Positions 34,700 through 46,870 of a stretch of 64,000 bases of DNA are shown here, one piece after another. A program made the position numbers and the translations under genes. The DNA is from Antedon mediterranea (lineage: Eukaryota > Echinodermata > Crinoidea > Comatulida > Antedonidae): the NCBI RefSeq assembly GCF_964355755.1, contig NC_092673.1, positions 10,919,001 through 10,983,000 on the forward strand. Direction: 5' to 3'. The notes beneath the pieces are model-generated. The model made no database searches. It was given only the letters and a program-made list of their open reading frames with translations, and was not told where the DNA came from. The first letter of the stretch is position 1; the number at the start of each line of letters is the position of its first letter.

Positions 34700-35560
34700 T
34701 TTAAAGTGATATTTACTCTATTTTTTAGATTAGCTCTTTGATTAAACACCTCTTCCAATGCAGTGAAGATCTTAAGTGTCGCCTTACTAATCTTCCTTAA
34801 CTTCTCTTTGAACGATCGTAATCAATATTTGTTGAGGTATAATATTTCCCTCTAATATGGTAATGCCTGTTTTATTGAGTCAAATGCTTTCTGATAATCT
34901 CTAAATCAAAGATTTGGTGATATTCATTTCCTTTTTATTTTAGTTGATTGACAAACTGTATAAGATGGTACTGTATAAAGCCTTATATATTGGTTTATTT
35001 ACTTCTAGTCGGTCTCTGATTTTGTTTTTTGATTACTTTTGTAAATTATGTGTGTACATGTGATAATGTTCGTTTGGTCAGTAATGGTTGATGTCAGTTT
35101 TGTCATGTTTTTGTGGATTAAAGTATAATTATCATTGCTTCTCTTAATTTCTTCTGGTTTCAAAGATTTTGTTGTATAGTGTTATGAGCTGGATGTGTTA
35201 TTGCCTCATCAAGCCAAGATGGTAATTTTGACTGCTCACTGGTTTGTTTTCCTTTTATATTCCACTACAGTATGTTCTTGAAAAGAAATCAGCTTTGTAA
35301 TTAATTTGTCTTTGATCCTTTTCAGATTTCTAATATTTTAAACATATGTTTTTCTTTTCTTCGCTTTTTCCTCACTGTTTAAACATTTTATTTTTTCAGC
35401 ATACTTCAAGCAATTAATTGATAATTAGGTCATATGTTTTATGAGTATCAAATCACATTGGTTAATTATTCTTTTCTTTCTTTAAGATCCTGATATTCTT
35501 TCTTTTTTTAAAATGTTATTTAAGTTTTAAGTTTATCTAATTTTTTGTTGATATTAAGTG
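34700..35560 (-). pseudogene. LINE reverse transcriptase fragment, heavily decayed
   Basis: The minus strand carries scattered RT blocks in shifting frames. NKIRDRLEVNKP lies near 35030, DYQKAFDSIKQALPY (the catalytic-aspartate motif A block) near 34880, and ISKATLKIFTALEEVF near 34770, matching the usual ISPKLFTATLEEVF region. Upstream, AMIIILIHK and FTKVIKK fit the RT start. Stops and frameshifts are frequent. It is older than, and different from, the LINE that hosts the array. Confidence 0.65.
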
Positions 35561-35730
35561 TTGCTCTTACGGTGTAGGCCTACCATGCGATGGAATTATA
35601 TATTGAAATTAAATTAAACATTAAGTTTTAAGAAAATTGTAAAAGGCTAAATAGGATATTGAATGTAGTTCTGGTCCATTAAATCTATATTTTAGGTATA
35701 TTATTATAAGTATGACACACGCACGCTTAA

Positions 35731-36356
35731 AGCCCCATTCCCTACGTTTTTTAGATCTAATTTAAGATCACAAACTATATTTAATGTAAAAATAATACTA
35801 TATGGTCCTATTGCAATAACTTTTTTCGTTTTTAAACGGTTAAAAATGTGAAAAATAAATCGATTCTAATAATTATAGCGGCCCGCTATAAATCCCAAAA
35901 TGCATTGCGCGCGGATTGATATTTTTGTTTTTCACCTGTAATTCGCCCACTTTTCGATCGATCGTGAAGCCAAAACAAATGGAAGACTCCTAACTTTTCA
36001 GCGAAAATACCGGGTTTTCCCCAATTTGTATCAACGGAGTCTGGCAAAAATAGAAAGACAATTAATGCAGCAACTATACAACGTCAGGCTAGGTATATAG
36101 CTAGCGTATGATGTTCGTATGTTATCGATGTTTACCAGCTAGGCCTACAAAACTAAGCCTAGCTAGGCTAGGCCTAAGACCGTCCACGAGAGGTCGATCG
36201 CCGCGAGCTATTTAGGTAGTGCATTGTTTCTCACTTTTTATCATAATTTACCATAAAACGTACATTTAAGACAAGGAATGACATGGTTTAATGTTTTTAA
36301 AGTGATATATATGTATTATTTTTCAAAAAACGTCCAAAATTGCAGGGAAGGGGTCT
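35731..36356. mobile_element. TTAA-flanked non-autonomous element (Kolobok-like)
   Basis: A 626-bp element between TTAA at 35727-35730 and 36357-36360. The ends are AGCCCCATTCCCTACGTTTT and the complement of AGACCCCTTCCCTGCAATTT. The internal arms share TTTTTTAGA/TTTTTTGAA and TTTAATGT blocks. It has no transposase. It is the second TTAA element starting with AG in the window. Confidence 0.75.
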
Positions 36357-36360
36357 TTAA

Positions 36361-36950
36361 CAGTATATCCTGGTCATACCTCAAACTGGAATTTCCAGTA
36401 AAAATATGATAACATCTTCTATTAGAGCTAATATAAATGTTTACATTTTGAACATTTTGACACCAAATTGAACTTTTTATGACATTTGGTTACAGAGATA
36501 CAGACATATTTAAACATTAAAGGTCAAAGGTCAGTAAATGACATTTCCTGTGGATTTGGAAGAACATGTTTAATTAGAGTATATATAAATATGTATGCTC
36601 TTAACAATTTGAAACAAATTTCAAGAAATTTTGACCAGTAGTTATTGAGATATAGTAAGCCGAGGTCAAAGGTCAAAACATTGAGAAATTACATTTCCGG
36701 TCGTTTTTTTGAAAAAAGTTCTATTAGAGCGAATATAAATATGTACCCTCTGATCTATTTGACATCAATATCATTTCAATTGTCAAACCCGTTGCGGAGA
36801 TATGGCTGTTTAAGATAGAAATATAAAAATTGAGGTCAGAGGTCACAGAGGTCAAATCAGATTTCCAGTAACTTTGTTTTGGTATCTCCATATCATGTTC
36901 TATCAACATGCCAAAGGGCACACTTGTATCCACTATGGTAACATCATTTC
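36361..36950 (+). repeat. ~150-bp tandem repeat carrying AGGTCA direct repeats
   Basis: At least three units begin with TATTAGAGC-AATATAAATATGT at about 36419, 36573 and 36722. Each unit ends with two AGGTCA half-sites spaced by one base: 36521-36533, 36663-36675 and 36833-36845. Single related copies are at 33165-33330 (inverted) and 60070-60215. Confidence 0.8.
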
Positions 36951-36960
36951 CCCTTAGGGA

Positions 36961-37007
36961 CTGGACTATAATATAGTCCAGTTGTTGTAGATATATTATA
37001 TCTACAA
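36961..37007. repeat. Two adjacent perfect palindromes at the array re-entry point
   Basis: CTGGACTATA-A-TATAGTCCAG (36961-36981) is followed by TTGTAGATATA-T-TATATCTACAA (36985-37007). The right arm of the second is array sequence (ATATCTACAACTCATC), so the palindrome marks the junction. Confidence 0.8.
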
Positions 37008-37870
37008 CTCATCACCTTCCAGAATATGTAAGTAAAAAAAAGTTTACCTCGTAGTTTAGAATCTATGATTGTTTAAAAAAGGGCATAATTTTGACGAATT
37101 TTTGAATTATTTCTTTAAAAACACACACAAATTGTATAATTCGACGTGCTCGTATGACGTAATTTTAAGTCTAAATTGTTTTAAAATTTGATAAAAATAC
37201 TATAAAAGGCTGGAAAGACATAATTCACGCAAAAAAAGATGTTTTTAGCGCTACGTGCGGACCACGCGCGTAAAATTGTTCGCGCGCGTGGGAATTTTTG
37301 ACATGCTCAAAATGTCATTATCAGCGTAAAAGTTGATTAGAAATTAATTTTGCGCATTTTAAATTTTAAATGCGCGTGCGCGCGTAACTTCGTTTAAAAA
37401 ATGCCATTTTTAGTGCACAAAAAGTTAGCGCAAGATATAAATTAAACTTTTGCTAAGTTTCAACTTACATAGTTATATGGTTTTCAAAATAGAGGAGAAA
37501 TGCGCGTGCGCGCGTAACGTCTTGTAAAACATGGCATTTTTAATCCACAAAAAGTTTGCCCTTGATATGACTTAAATTTTCAGAAAGTGTCAAAATAAAA
37601 TTATGCTTGGTTTTTAGCCTATGATCAATCATAAAAAATCATAAAATCGCACGTAAGTCACATTGCGCAACTCTGACGTCATTCAAAATAGGAGGTTCTC
37701 AACTTCACGTAAATTCCCATATGTTGACAAAGTTATGAAATGTTATGTTTACAAGTTTTTGAGATACGCGAGACACAAAAATGGAGGAGAAAGAAAGAAG
37801 AATAATATAAAGAAAAAAAAAAAGATCCAGGACGATTACAAGGAGTTATCCGCTACTAAGCGGATAACTA
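37008..37870 (-). repeat. Array unit 12 (5' truncated, internal re-entry)
   Basis: Begins at the end of subrepeat B (CTCATCACCTTCCAGAATAT). After block C the unit-end sequence AATAGAGGAGAAA joins back into mid block C (TGCGCGTGCGCGCGTAACGT), duplicating its last third. The same join is present in unit 13. Confidence 0.85.
37844..37869. repeat. Junction mini-hairpin (A:T type)
   Basis: AGTTATCCGC / GCGGATAACT, loop TACTAA, preceded by GATCCAGGACGATTACAAGG and followed directly by ACTAG of unit 13. Confidence 0.9.
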
Positions 37871-39351
37871 ACTAGACATGAAACTCGTCACTTTGACGAG
37901 TTAGTTATCCGCTCGACAAACGCCACGTGCACGTCATACGTTGGAATGTTGCACACAGAAAAAGATTATGGCATTATGACCTGAACTGAAGAATATGATA
38001 TGTTGTTAGTGCTAAATTCTGTCTATTTTTTGTCATATAGTATATACATTTTAAAGTACACAGTATAATCTGTATACACGTAATTTAAATTTTTAGGCAT
38101 GATGATGTTATAAAAATAAAATATTTTTAACTCATGCATAAGATAGTTGATTGACCTAGACACTATTAAAATCTCGGAGAAAATGGAATACAGATAAGCG
38201 TGATGCGCTCCATTTATTGTGAAGAGCAATAAACGAAAGAGACAAAAATCATATATTTTACATTCGTGTGGCCATACGATGATGTCACAATGTCCGGTTA
38301 GCCATATTGATTAATGATCCGATATCTACAACTCATCACCTTCCAGAATATGTAAGTAAAAAAAAGTTTACCTCGTAGTTTAGAATCTATGATTGTTTAA
38401 AAAAAGTCATAATTTTGACGAATTTTTTAATTTTTTCATTAAAAACACGCACAAATTGTACAATTCGACGTGCTCGTACGACGTAATTTTAAGTTTAAAT
38501 TGTTTTAAAATTTGGTAAAATTACTATAAAAGGCTGGAAAAACATAATTCACGCAAAAAAAGATGTTTTTAGCGCTACGTGCGGACCACACGTGTAAAAT
38601 TGTTCGCGCGCGTGGGAATTTTTGACATGCTCAAAATGTCATGATCAGCGTAGAAAGTTGATTAGAAATTAATTTGCGCATTTTAAATTTTAAATGCGCG
38701 TGCGCGCGTAACTTCGTGTAAAACATGCCATTTTTAGTGCACAAAAAGTTAGCGCAAGATATAAATTAAACTTTTGCTAAGTTTCAACATAAATTGTTAT
38801 TTGGTTTTCAATCTATGTTAAATACGGGAAATTCATAAAATCACGCGTAAGTCACGTTACGCATTTCTGACGTCATTCACAATAGTAGGAGCACAACTTC
38901 ACGTGAATGCCCATATGTTGACAAAGTTATGAAATGTTATGTTTACACATTTTTGATATAAGCGAGACACAAAAATAGAGGAGAAATGCGCGTGCGTGCA
39001 TAACGTCTTGTAAAATATGGCATTTTTAATCCACAAAAAGTTTGCCCTTGATATGACTTAAATTTTCAGAAAGTGTCAAAACAAAATTATGCTTGGTTTT
39101 TAGCCTATGATCAATCATAAAAAATCATAAAATCGCACGTAAGTCACGTTGCGCAACTCTGACGTCATTCAAAAATAGGAGGTGCACAACTTCATGTAAA
39201 TGCCCATATGTTGACAAAGTTATGAAATGTTATGTTTACAAGTTTTTGAGATACGTGAGACACAAAAACGGAGGAGAAAGAAATAAGAAAAGAAAAAAAA
39301 AAAAGTAACAGGACGATTACAAGGAGTTATCCGCTACTAAGCGGATAACTA
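37871..39351 (-). repeat. Array unit 13 (no A, duplicated C end)
   Basis: 1481 bp. The head runs from ATCTGTATACACGTAATTTA directly into subrepeat B. The unit end CACAAAAATAGAGGAGAAA re-enters block C near 38988. The head structure matches the inverted copy at 61376-62614 and gives the empty site for the MITE there. Confidence 0.85.
39325..39350. repeat. Junction mini-hairpin (A:T type)
   Basis: AGTTATCCGC / GCGGATAACT, loop TACTAA, after GTAACAGGACGATTACAAGG. ACTAG follows at 39352. Confidence 0.9.
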
Positions 39352-42203
39352 ACTAGATTTGAACTCGTCACTTTGACTAGTTCGGGTTATCCGCGCAAAC
39401 GCAACATGCACATACTTAACTATATGAACCTCGACAATTATTATGCCATCCTATGACATGAAATAAATATGTTTACAGTGCTGAATTGTACCTACTAGAT
39501 GGCACGCATTTCAAATGTACGTACCGCAGGACAATAATACATGTCGTTTACAGGAACGATTAAATAGACACTGTGATTTATGTACTCAACTAAAATTAGC
39601 ACCCTATTACTTCCGAAAGAGAAACTTGTCACAAAATAAGACCAATTGTTTAAGTCAAATTTAAACAAACTTTATTTGTGTTTTGTATGTAACATTAGGG
39701 TTGAGGGATGGGGAAGAGGATGGGTGCAAAGAGGAACAATGTTAAAATATATTCTTTATCCATTTAGTAACGAAATATTAATTGCTTTCATGTTTTACAA
39801 ATAATATACCACTAAACACAGTAAAACATTGTGATGTAATACTTTGTTGAAACTATCACCGTCCTAGTCGATTGAAATAGTACAGCACATGTAACGATAC
39901 ATCACTACGACGTGTATATGTTTATAATATAATGTAAAACAATTTGTGAAAACCACCTCTATTCGGGGAAAATCATAAATTTGATTTAATCGTCAATAAA
40001 TATTAAATTATCTAACTCAACTTAATTAGTAGGCCTAATGGTTTTCAATTGTTTCTTAGAGCCAATTCATACTTAAGTTGGTTCCTACCCTACCCACCAA
40101 AGTTGTTCTGCGTTTAGGGCATGTGATGTACTGTAGGCTTATTCTCTACTGGTTTTACAACGCTACTCATGCCAGTGAGGGAAATGTGATGATGTGGGTG
40201 GTTTAACTGCAATAATAAAGATTTGTACATAATATACGGCGAGTGAAACCGCTAGCTCATTATCCGTTTAAAAAAAAATTATATCCGACCTCTGCAGCAC
40301 AGATTGAAAACAAAAATGGATCGAATTTCGAGTATACAGTACTGTACTTGCCTTTACGACGCCTGAGGGAATAGACACTTGTGAAACAGAGATTGGAATG
40401 TTCCATTCATCGCAAATCAATACATTTGTATAATCGTATATTAAATCTATCAAAATAGTATTTTTTTAAGAAAATCGGCCTGTCTTCAACATTATGATGC
40501 TGTACTCTAGCTGTTCAACCAGTTTTCAGCTATTAAAAACAATTATCGGAGGAGGAGATAGGAAAATGCGAAGCATCCTCGTATTTTTGTGGCGGGTATT
40601 TTTCAAGATGGACATCCATTAGACAGTGTATACCACGATCGGAAAACATCCCTATTTGGGGCAAATCGTTGAACCTAAATTCGTTTTAATCGTCAATAAC
40701 TAATTACCTAACTCAATTTAATGAGTAAACAGGGTTACATCAGATGGTTAAAATCAGTACCGAAAGTATGAACCAACTTTATATACCATCGAGTAAAAAT
40801 TCTAGAAATAAACCGAGATTTAAATTTATATATAGATTATGTAGCATATATCAATATTACAGTATTTTACAGAATAAACTGTATATGTTATATACAGTGT
40901 AGCATAGACGAAATTACGAGACCCATCTTTTAAATCCAATTATTAACACAATGACGTCATCAAATTGACATATAAAGATAACAATTTTAGAAGATAATTA
41001 TCTAAATAATTACATTATTGCAAATTTGAAGAATTTTGGGCACGTAAAATTGAGATGCGCTCTCGTTTAAACGCAATGAACTTTTACGCAAGAGATAAAA
41101 ATACCACTTTTTGAACTCAACTAGCCATATGATGACGTCACAACATCTGATTGGCAAAATATTCACATGAATTCGTATCTACAATCAAATAGCTTCCAGA
41201 AAACGTATTAATCATGATTATCACTTTTTATTCTAACGAGCTATAACAGATTGAAATTTACTGTAATGATGAAAATAAGTGACCCACGTTATGCACGCTT
41301 TTAATCATGATGACGTCATCACAATTTTAAAAATGTTAAATCATGCGAAAGATAATTGATTGACCAAGACAATATAAAAAACGGAGGGAAATGGAATAAG
41401 AATAAGTGCAGATGCGCTCAATTAAATGTGATGAGCTATGACGAAAAAGACAAAAATCCTATATTTTATATTCGAGTGGCCATATGATGACGTCACAATG
41501 TCCAGTTAGCCATATTGATCCATGATCCGATATCTACAACTCATCAACCTCCAGAATATGTAATTAAAAAAAAGTTCACCGTGTAGTTTAGAATCTATGA
41601 CTGTTTAAAAAAAGGCTTAATTTTGGCGAATTTTTTAACTTTTTCATAAAAAACGCCCACAAATTGTCCAATTCGACGTGCTCGTATGACGTGATTTTAA
41701 ATCGAAATTGTTAGACAGTTGGTCAAATTACTAGAAAAGACTGGAAAAACATAAATCACGCGAAAAAAAAGGTATGCAGCGCTACGTTCGCACCGCGCGC
41801 GTAAAAATATGCGCTCACGTGGGAATTTTTGACATGCTTAAAATGACATTAAATGCGTAGAAAGTTGATTAGAAATTGATTTTTCGCATTCTGAAATTTT
41901 AAACGTGCGTGCGCGCGTAACTTTTTGTGAAACATGCCATTTTTAATCCATAGAAAGTTTGCTCTTGATATGACTTAAATTTTCACCAAGCGTCAATATA
42001 AAATGACTTTTGGTTTTTAATCTATGATCAATAATTGAAATTCATAAAATTGCGCATAACTTACGCTGCGCGACTCTAAAGTAAAAAAACGAAATGTCCT
42101 GCACTTCTACAGTTAAAGGTCAATCTTCTGACAAAATTATACGATGTAATGTTGATAAGAATTTGAGATACACGTGACACAAAATTCTGGGAAAGAAAGA
42201 AGA
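39352..42203 (-). repeat. Array unit 14 (ATTTG type, holding a Helitron)
   Basis: 2852 bp, or 1510 bp without the inserted Helitron at 39495-40836. It is of the second head type (GTTCGGGTTATCCGCGCAAAC, GTGCTGAATTGTACCTA). Confidence 0.9.
39495..40836 (-). mobile_element. Helitron (non-autonomous) inserted A|T within array unit 14
   Basis: On the minus strand the 1342-bp element starts TCTATATATAAATTTAAATC and ends GCGTGCCATCTAG. The host reads GCTACATAA before it and TAGGTAC after it. Joined, these give GCTACATAATAGGTAC, exactly the sequence of undisturbed sister units (complement of GTACCTATTATGTAGC in unit 20). This is the Helitron rule: TC start, CTRR end, insertion between A and T, no duplication. 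A stem GGTACGT/GCGTGCC with wobble pairs precedes CTAG. Internally a ~80-bp direct repeat (TTTTAATCGTCAATAA...) occurs near 39980 and 40685. It has no Rep or helicase. Confidence 0.85.
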
Positions 42204-43728
42204 ACTAGACATGAAACTCGTCACTTTGACGAGTTAGTTATCCGCTCGACAAACGCCACGCGCACGTCATACGTTGGAATTTTGCACACAGAAAAAGAAT
42301 ATGGCATTATTACCTGAACTGAAGAATATGATGTGTTGTTAGTGCTGAATGCTGTATATTTTGTGTCATATAGTATACACAGTATAATCTGTATACATAT
42401 CACCGACAGTGTAAAATAGGTGAAATTACAGGACCCGTATTTTATTCCAATTTTTAACATGTTGACGGTTTCAAAATGAAACGCGAAGGTAGTAATTTCG
42501 GAAGGAAATTATCTCAGCAACAACATATTAACGTTTAGAAGAAATTTGAATACATGTAATATTGATGTGCGCTCTTTTAAATGTAATGAACTATGACGCA
42601 AAAGATGAAAATACGACTTTGTTTATTTAACTGGCCATATGATGACGTCACAATATCTAATTGGCGAAAATTTCACATGATTTAGTATCTACAATCCCAT
42701 AGCTTCCTGAAAACGTTTTAATCGTGATTATCACATTTTATTCGTACGAGCTATAACAGATTAAAATTTACTGTAAAGATGAAATTAATGACCATGTTAA
42801 TTAAAATTTTTATGCATGATGACGTCATAACAATTAAAATATGTTTAACTCATGTGAAAGATAGTTGATTGACCTAGATAATATTAACATCTTGGAGGAA
42901 ATGGAATACAGATAAGCGAGATGCGCTCTATTGAAAGTGATGAGCAATAACGAAACAGACAAAAATCCTATATTATACATTCGTGTGGCCATCCGATGAC
43001 GTCATAACATCCGAGAGGTAAAAATTGTGCATGAATTTATATCTACAATTTATCTTCTTGCATAATAAGTTTTAAAAAATTGAGGTCACCTTTGATCCTC
43101 AAGAGCTATAATAGATTCAAAATAGGCATTATTTTGACAATATTTTATAACTTTTTCAACAAAAACGCGCGCAAATGGTCTCAATCAACGTGTTCATATG
43201 ACGTCATTTTAATTTGAAATGATGTCAATCTTTTTTAAAATGACTAAGAAAGGCTGTAAAATCATAATTCAAGAGAAAAACACATGGTTTTCATGCTCCG
43301 TGCGCACCTTACGCGTAAATTTTTTCGCGCGCGTGGGAATTTTTGACGTGCTCAAAATGTCCTGATCAGCGTAGAAAGTTGATTAGAAATTAATTTTGCG
43401 CATTTTGAAGTTTTAAATGCGCGTGCGCGCGTCACTTCTTGTAAAACATGCCATTTTTAATCCATAGAAAGTTTTCCCTTGATATGACTTAAATTTTCAT
43501 TAAGTGTGAATACAAAATGACTTTTGGTTTTTAGTCTATGATCAATCATAAAAAATCATAAAATCGCGCGTAAGTCACGTTGCGAAACTCTGACGTCATT
43601 CAAAAATAGGAGGTGCACAACTTCACGTAAATGCCCATATGTTGACAAAGTTATGAAATGTTATGTTTACAAGTTTTTGAGATACGCGAGACACAAAAAT
43701 GGAGGAGAAAGAAATAAGAAAAAAAAAA
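42204..43728 (-). repeat. Array unit 15 (full length)
   Basis: 1525 bp with the order head, A, B, C. Subrepeat B is of the CATAACATCCGAGAGGTAAA subtype. Confidence 0.9.
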
Positions 43729-45356
43729 ACTAGACATGTAACTCGTCACTTTGACGAGTTTGGTTATCCGCCGCGCAAGTGGTGCAACATTAACATTAAG
43801 GGGATAGGTTGAGGACAAAAGGAAGTGTTCACGTTGGCATTATGACCTGAACTGAAGAATATGATATGTTGTTATTGCTGAATTTTATTATTTAAATTCA
43901 TATATAGTATACACAGTATAATCTTTATCCATATCACATACAGTGTAGAATAGGTGAAATTACGGGACCCGCTATTTATTGCAATTTTTAACATGTTGAC
44001 GGTTTTAAAATGAAACGCGAAGGTAGCAATTCCGAAAGGAAATTATCTCAGCAACAACGTATTAGCGTGTAGAAGAAATTTGAATACGTAAAATATAGAT
44101 GCGCACCCTTTTAAATGTAATGAATTATGACGCAAAAGATGAAAATACGACCTTTTTTATATAACTGGCCATATGATGACGTCACAATCTCCGATTGGCA
44201 AAATTTTCACATGATTTCGTATCTACAATCCAATAGCTTCCAGAAAACGTTTTAATCTTACGAGCTATAACAGATTAAAATTTACTGTAAATATGAAATT
44301 AACGCCACACGTGATTTAAATTTTTAGGCATGATGACGTCAAAAAAATTAAAATATTTTTAACTCATGCGAAAGATAGTTGATAGACCTATACAACATCA
44401 AAATCGGGGTGAAAATGGAAAACGCATAAGTGGAGATGCGCTCTATTAAATGTGATTAGCTATGACGAAAGATACAAAAATCCTAAATTTTATAATCGCG
44501 TGGCCATACGATGACGTCACAATGTCCGGTTAGCCACATTAATGTTTGATCCGATATCTACAACTCATCACTTTCCAGAATATATCATCCACAAAAAGTT
44601 GACCATGCAGTTTAGAAATTACGACTGGTTAAAAAAAGGCATAATTTTGACGATTTTTTTAACTTTTTCATCAAAAACGCGCACAAATTATCCAATTCGA
44701 CGTGCTCGTATGACGTAATTTTAAGTCGAAATTGTTTAAAAGTTAGTAACATTACTAGAAAAGGCTGGAAAAACATAAATCACGCAAAAAAAGTATGTTT
44801 TTAACGCTATATGCGCACCGCGCGCGTACAAATTTGCGCACGCGTGGGAATTTTTGACATGCTCAAAATGACAAGAAACGCGTAGAAAGTTGATTAAAAA
44901 TTAATTTTGCGCATTTTAAAATTTTAAATGCGCGTGCGCGCGTAACTTTGTGTAAAACACGCAATTTTTTTTAAACAGAAAGTTAGCGCATGATATAAAT
45001 TAAACTTTTGCAAAGTTTCAAATTAAAATGTTATTTGGTTTTTGACCTATGTTAAATACGAGAAAATCGTTAAATCGCGTGTAAATCACGTTTCGCAAAT
45101 CTAACGTCATTCACAATAGGAGGTGCACAATTTCACGTAAATGCCCACATGTTGACAAAATTATAAAAAGTTACGTTAGCACGTTTTAGAGATACGTGAG
45201 ACACAAAATTGACACAAAGAAAGAAAAATAAAGAAAAAAAAAAGATGATTTCATACAATTACAAGGAGTTATCCGCCTAGTGCGGATAACTAAAAAGTAA
45301 CAGGACGATTACAAGGAGTTATCCGCTGCTATGCGGATAACTAATAAGATAGAAAA
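43729..45356 (-). repeat. Array unit 16 (variant head shared with unit 7)
   Basis: 1628 bp. It shares the GTGGTGCAACATTAACATTA head segment with unit 7, 16.7 kb away. It ends with two mini-hairpins. Confidence 0.9.
45267..45342. repeat. Two junction mini-hairpins (A:T type)
   Basis: 45267-45291 (loop CTAGT) and 45317-45342 (loop TGCTAT), both AGTTATCCGC / GCGGATAACT. The loops differ in length and sequence while the stems are invariant. Confidence 0.9.
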
Positions 45357-46870
45357 ACTAGATTTGAACTCGTCACTTTGACGAGTTCGGGTTATCCGCG
45401 CTTACGCAACATGCACATACTTAACTATATCAACCTTGACAATTATTATGCCATCCTATGACATGAAATAATATGTGCATTGTACCTATTATGTAACATA
45501 CAGCATATTACAGTATTTACAGAATAAACTGTATATGTTATATACAGTGTAGTATAGACGAAATTACGAGACCCATCTTTTAAATCCAATTATTAACACG
45601 ATGAAGCGATCAAATTGACATTTAAAGATAACAATTTTAGAAGATAATTATCTAAATAATTACATTAATACAAATTTAATGAATTTTGGGCACGTAAAAG
45701 TGAGATGCGCTCTCGTTTAAACGCAATGAACTTTTACGCAAGAGATGAAAATACGACTTTTTTTATTCAACTGGCCATATGATGACGTCACAATATCTGA
45801 TTGGCAAAATGTTTACATGAATTCGTATCTACAATTCAATAGCTTCCAGAAAACGTTTTATTCATGATTATCACTTTTTATTCTGACGAGCTACAACAGA
45901 TTGAAATTTACTGTAAAGATGAAATAAGGTGACCCACGTTATTTACATTTTTAGACACGATGACGTCATAAAAATTAAAATATTTTTAACTCATGGGAAA
46001 GATAGTTGATTGACCTAGACAGTATTAAAATATCTGAGGAAATGGAATACGTATAAGCGAGATGCGCTCTTTTGAATGTGATGATCAATAACGAAACAGA
46101 CAAAAATCCTATATTTTACATGCGTGTGGCCATACGATGACGTCATAACATCCGAGGGGTAAAGATTCTGCATGAATTCATATCTACAACATATCTGCTT
46201 ACATATCAAATTAAAAAAATTGGGGGTCACGGATGATCCTGAGGCGCTATAATAGATTCAAAATAGGCATAATTTTGACAATATTTTGTCACTTTTGCAA
46301 CTAAAACGCACGCAAATTGTCTAAATCAACGTGTTCGTATGACGTCATTTTAATATGCAATTAAGTCAATTTTTTTTTAATGACTAGGAAAGGCTAGAAA
46401 ATTACAATTCAAGAGAAAAAAACATGATTTTCACACTCCGTGCGCACCATACGCGTAAATTTTTTCGCACGCGCAGGAATTTTTGACATGCTCAAAATGT
46501 CATGATCAGCGTAGAAAGTTGATTAGAAATTAATTTTGCGCATTTTGAAACTTTAAATGCGCGTGCGCGCGTAACTTCTTGTAAAACATGCCATTTTTAA
46601 TCCATAGAAAATTGACCCATGATATGAATTATAATTTTATTAAGTTTCATGAAACAATATTTGTTGGTTCTAAAGTTATGATCAGTTATAGAAATTCATA
46701 AAATCGCGCGTAACTTACGCAACGCGTATCTGACATCGTCCAAAAGCTTGGCTGCACATCTACAGTTCAATGTCAATCTTTTTACCAAGTTATACAAAGT
46801 TATGTTCACAAGCAATAGAGATATGCTGGTCACAAAAATCCGGGAAAGAAAGATTAACAAAGAAGATGAA
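45357..46870 (-). repeat. Array unit 17 (ATTTG type)
   Basis: 1514 bp with the complete order. The head contains the GTACCTATTATGTAACATAC empty-site sequence. The unit end CTTGGCTGCACATCTACAG is shared with unit 18. Confidence 0.9.

Noticed and set aside
37844-37869. Mini-hairpins followed by A/T runs considered as transcription terminators
   Set aside because: Intrinsic terminators of that type are bacterial. The hairpins track unit junctions, not genes.
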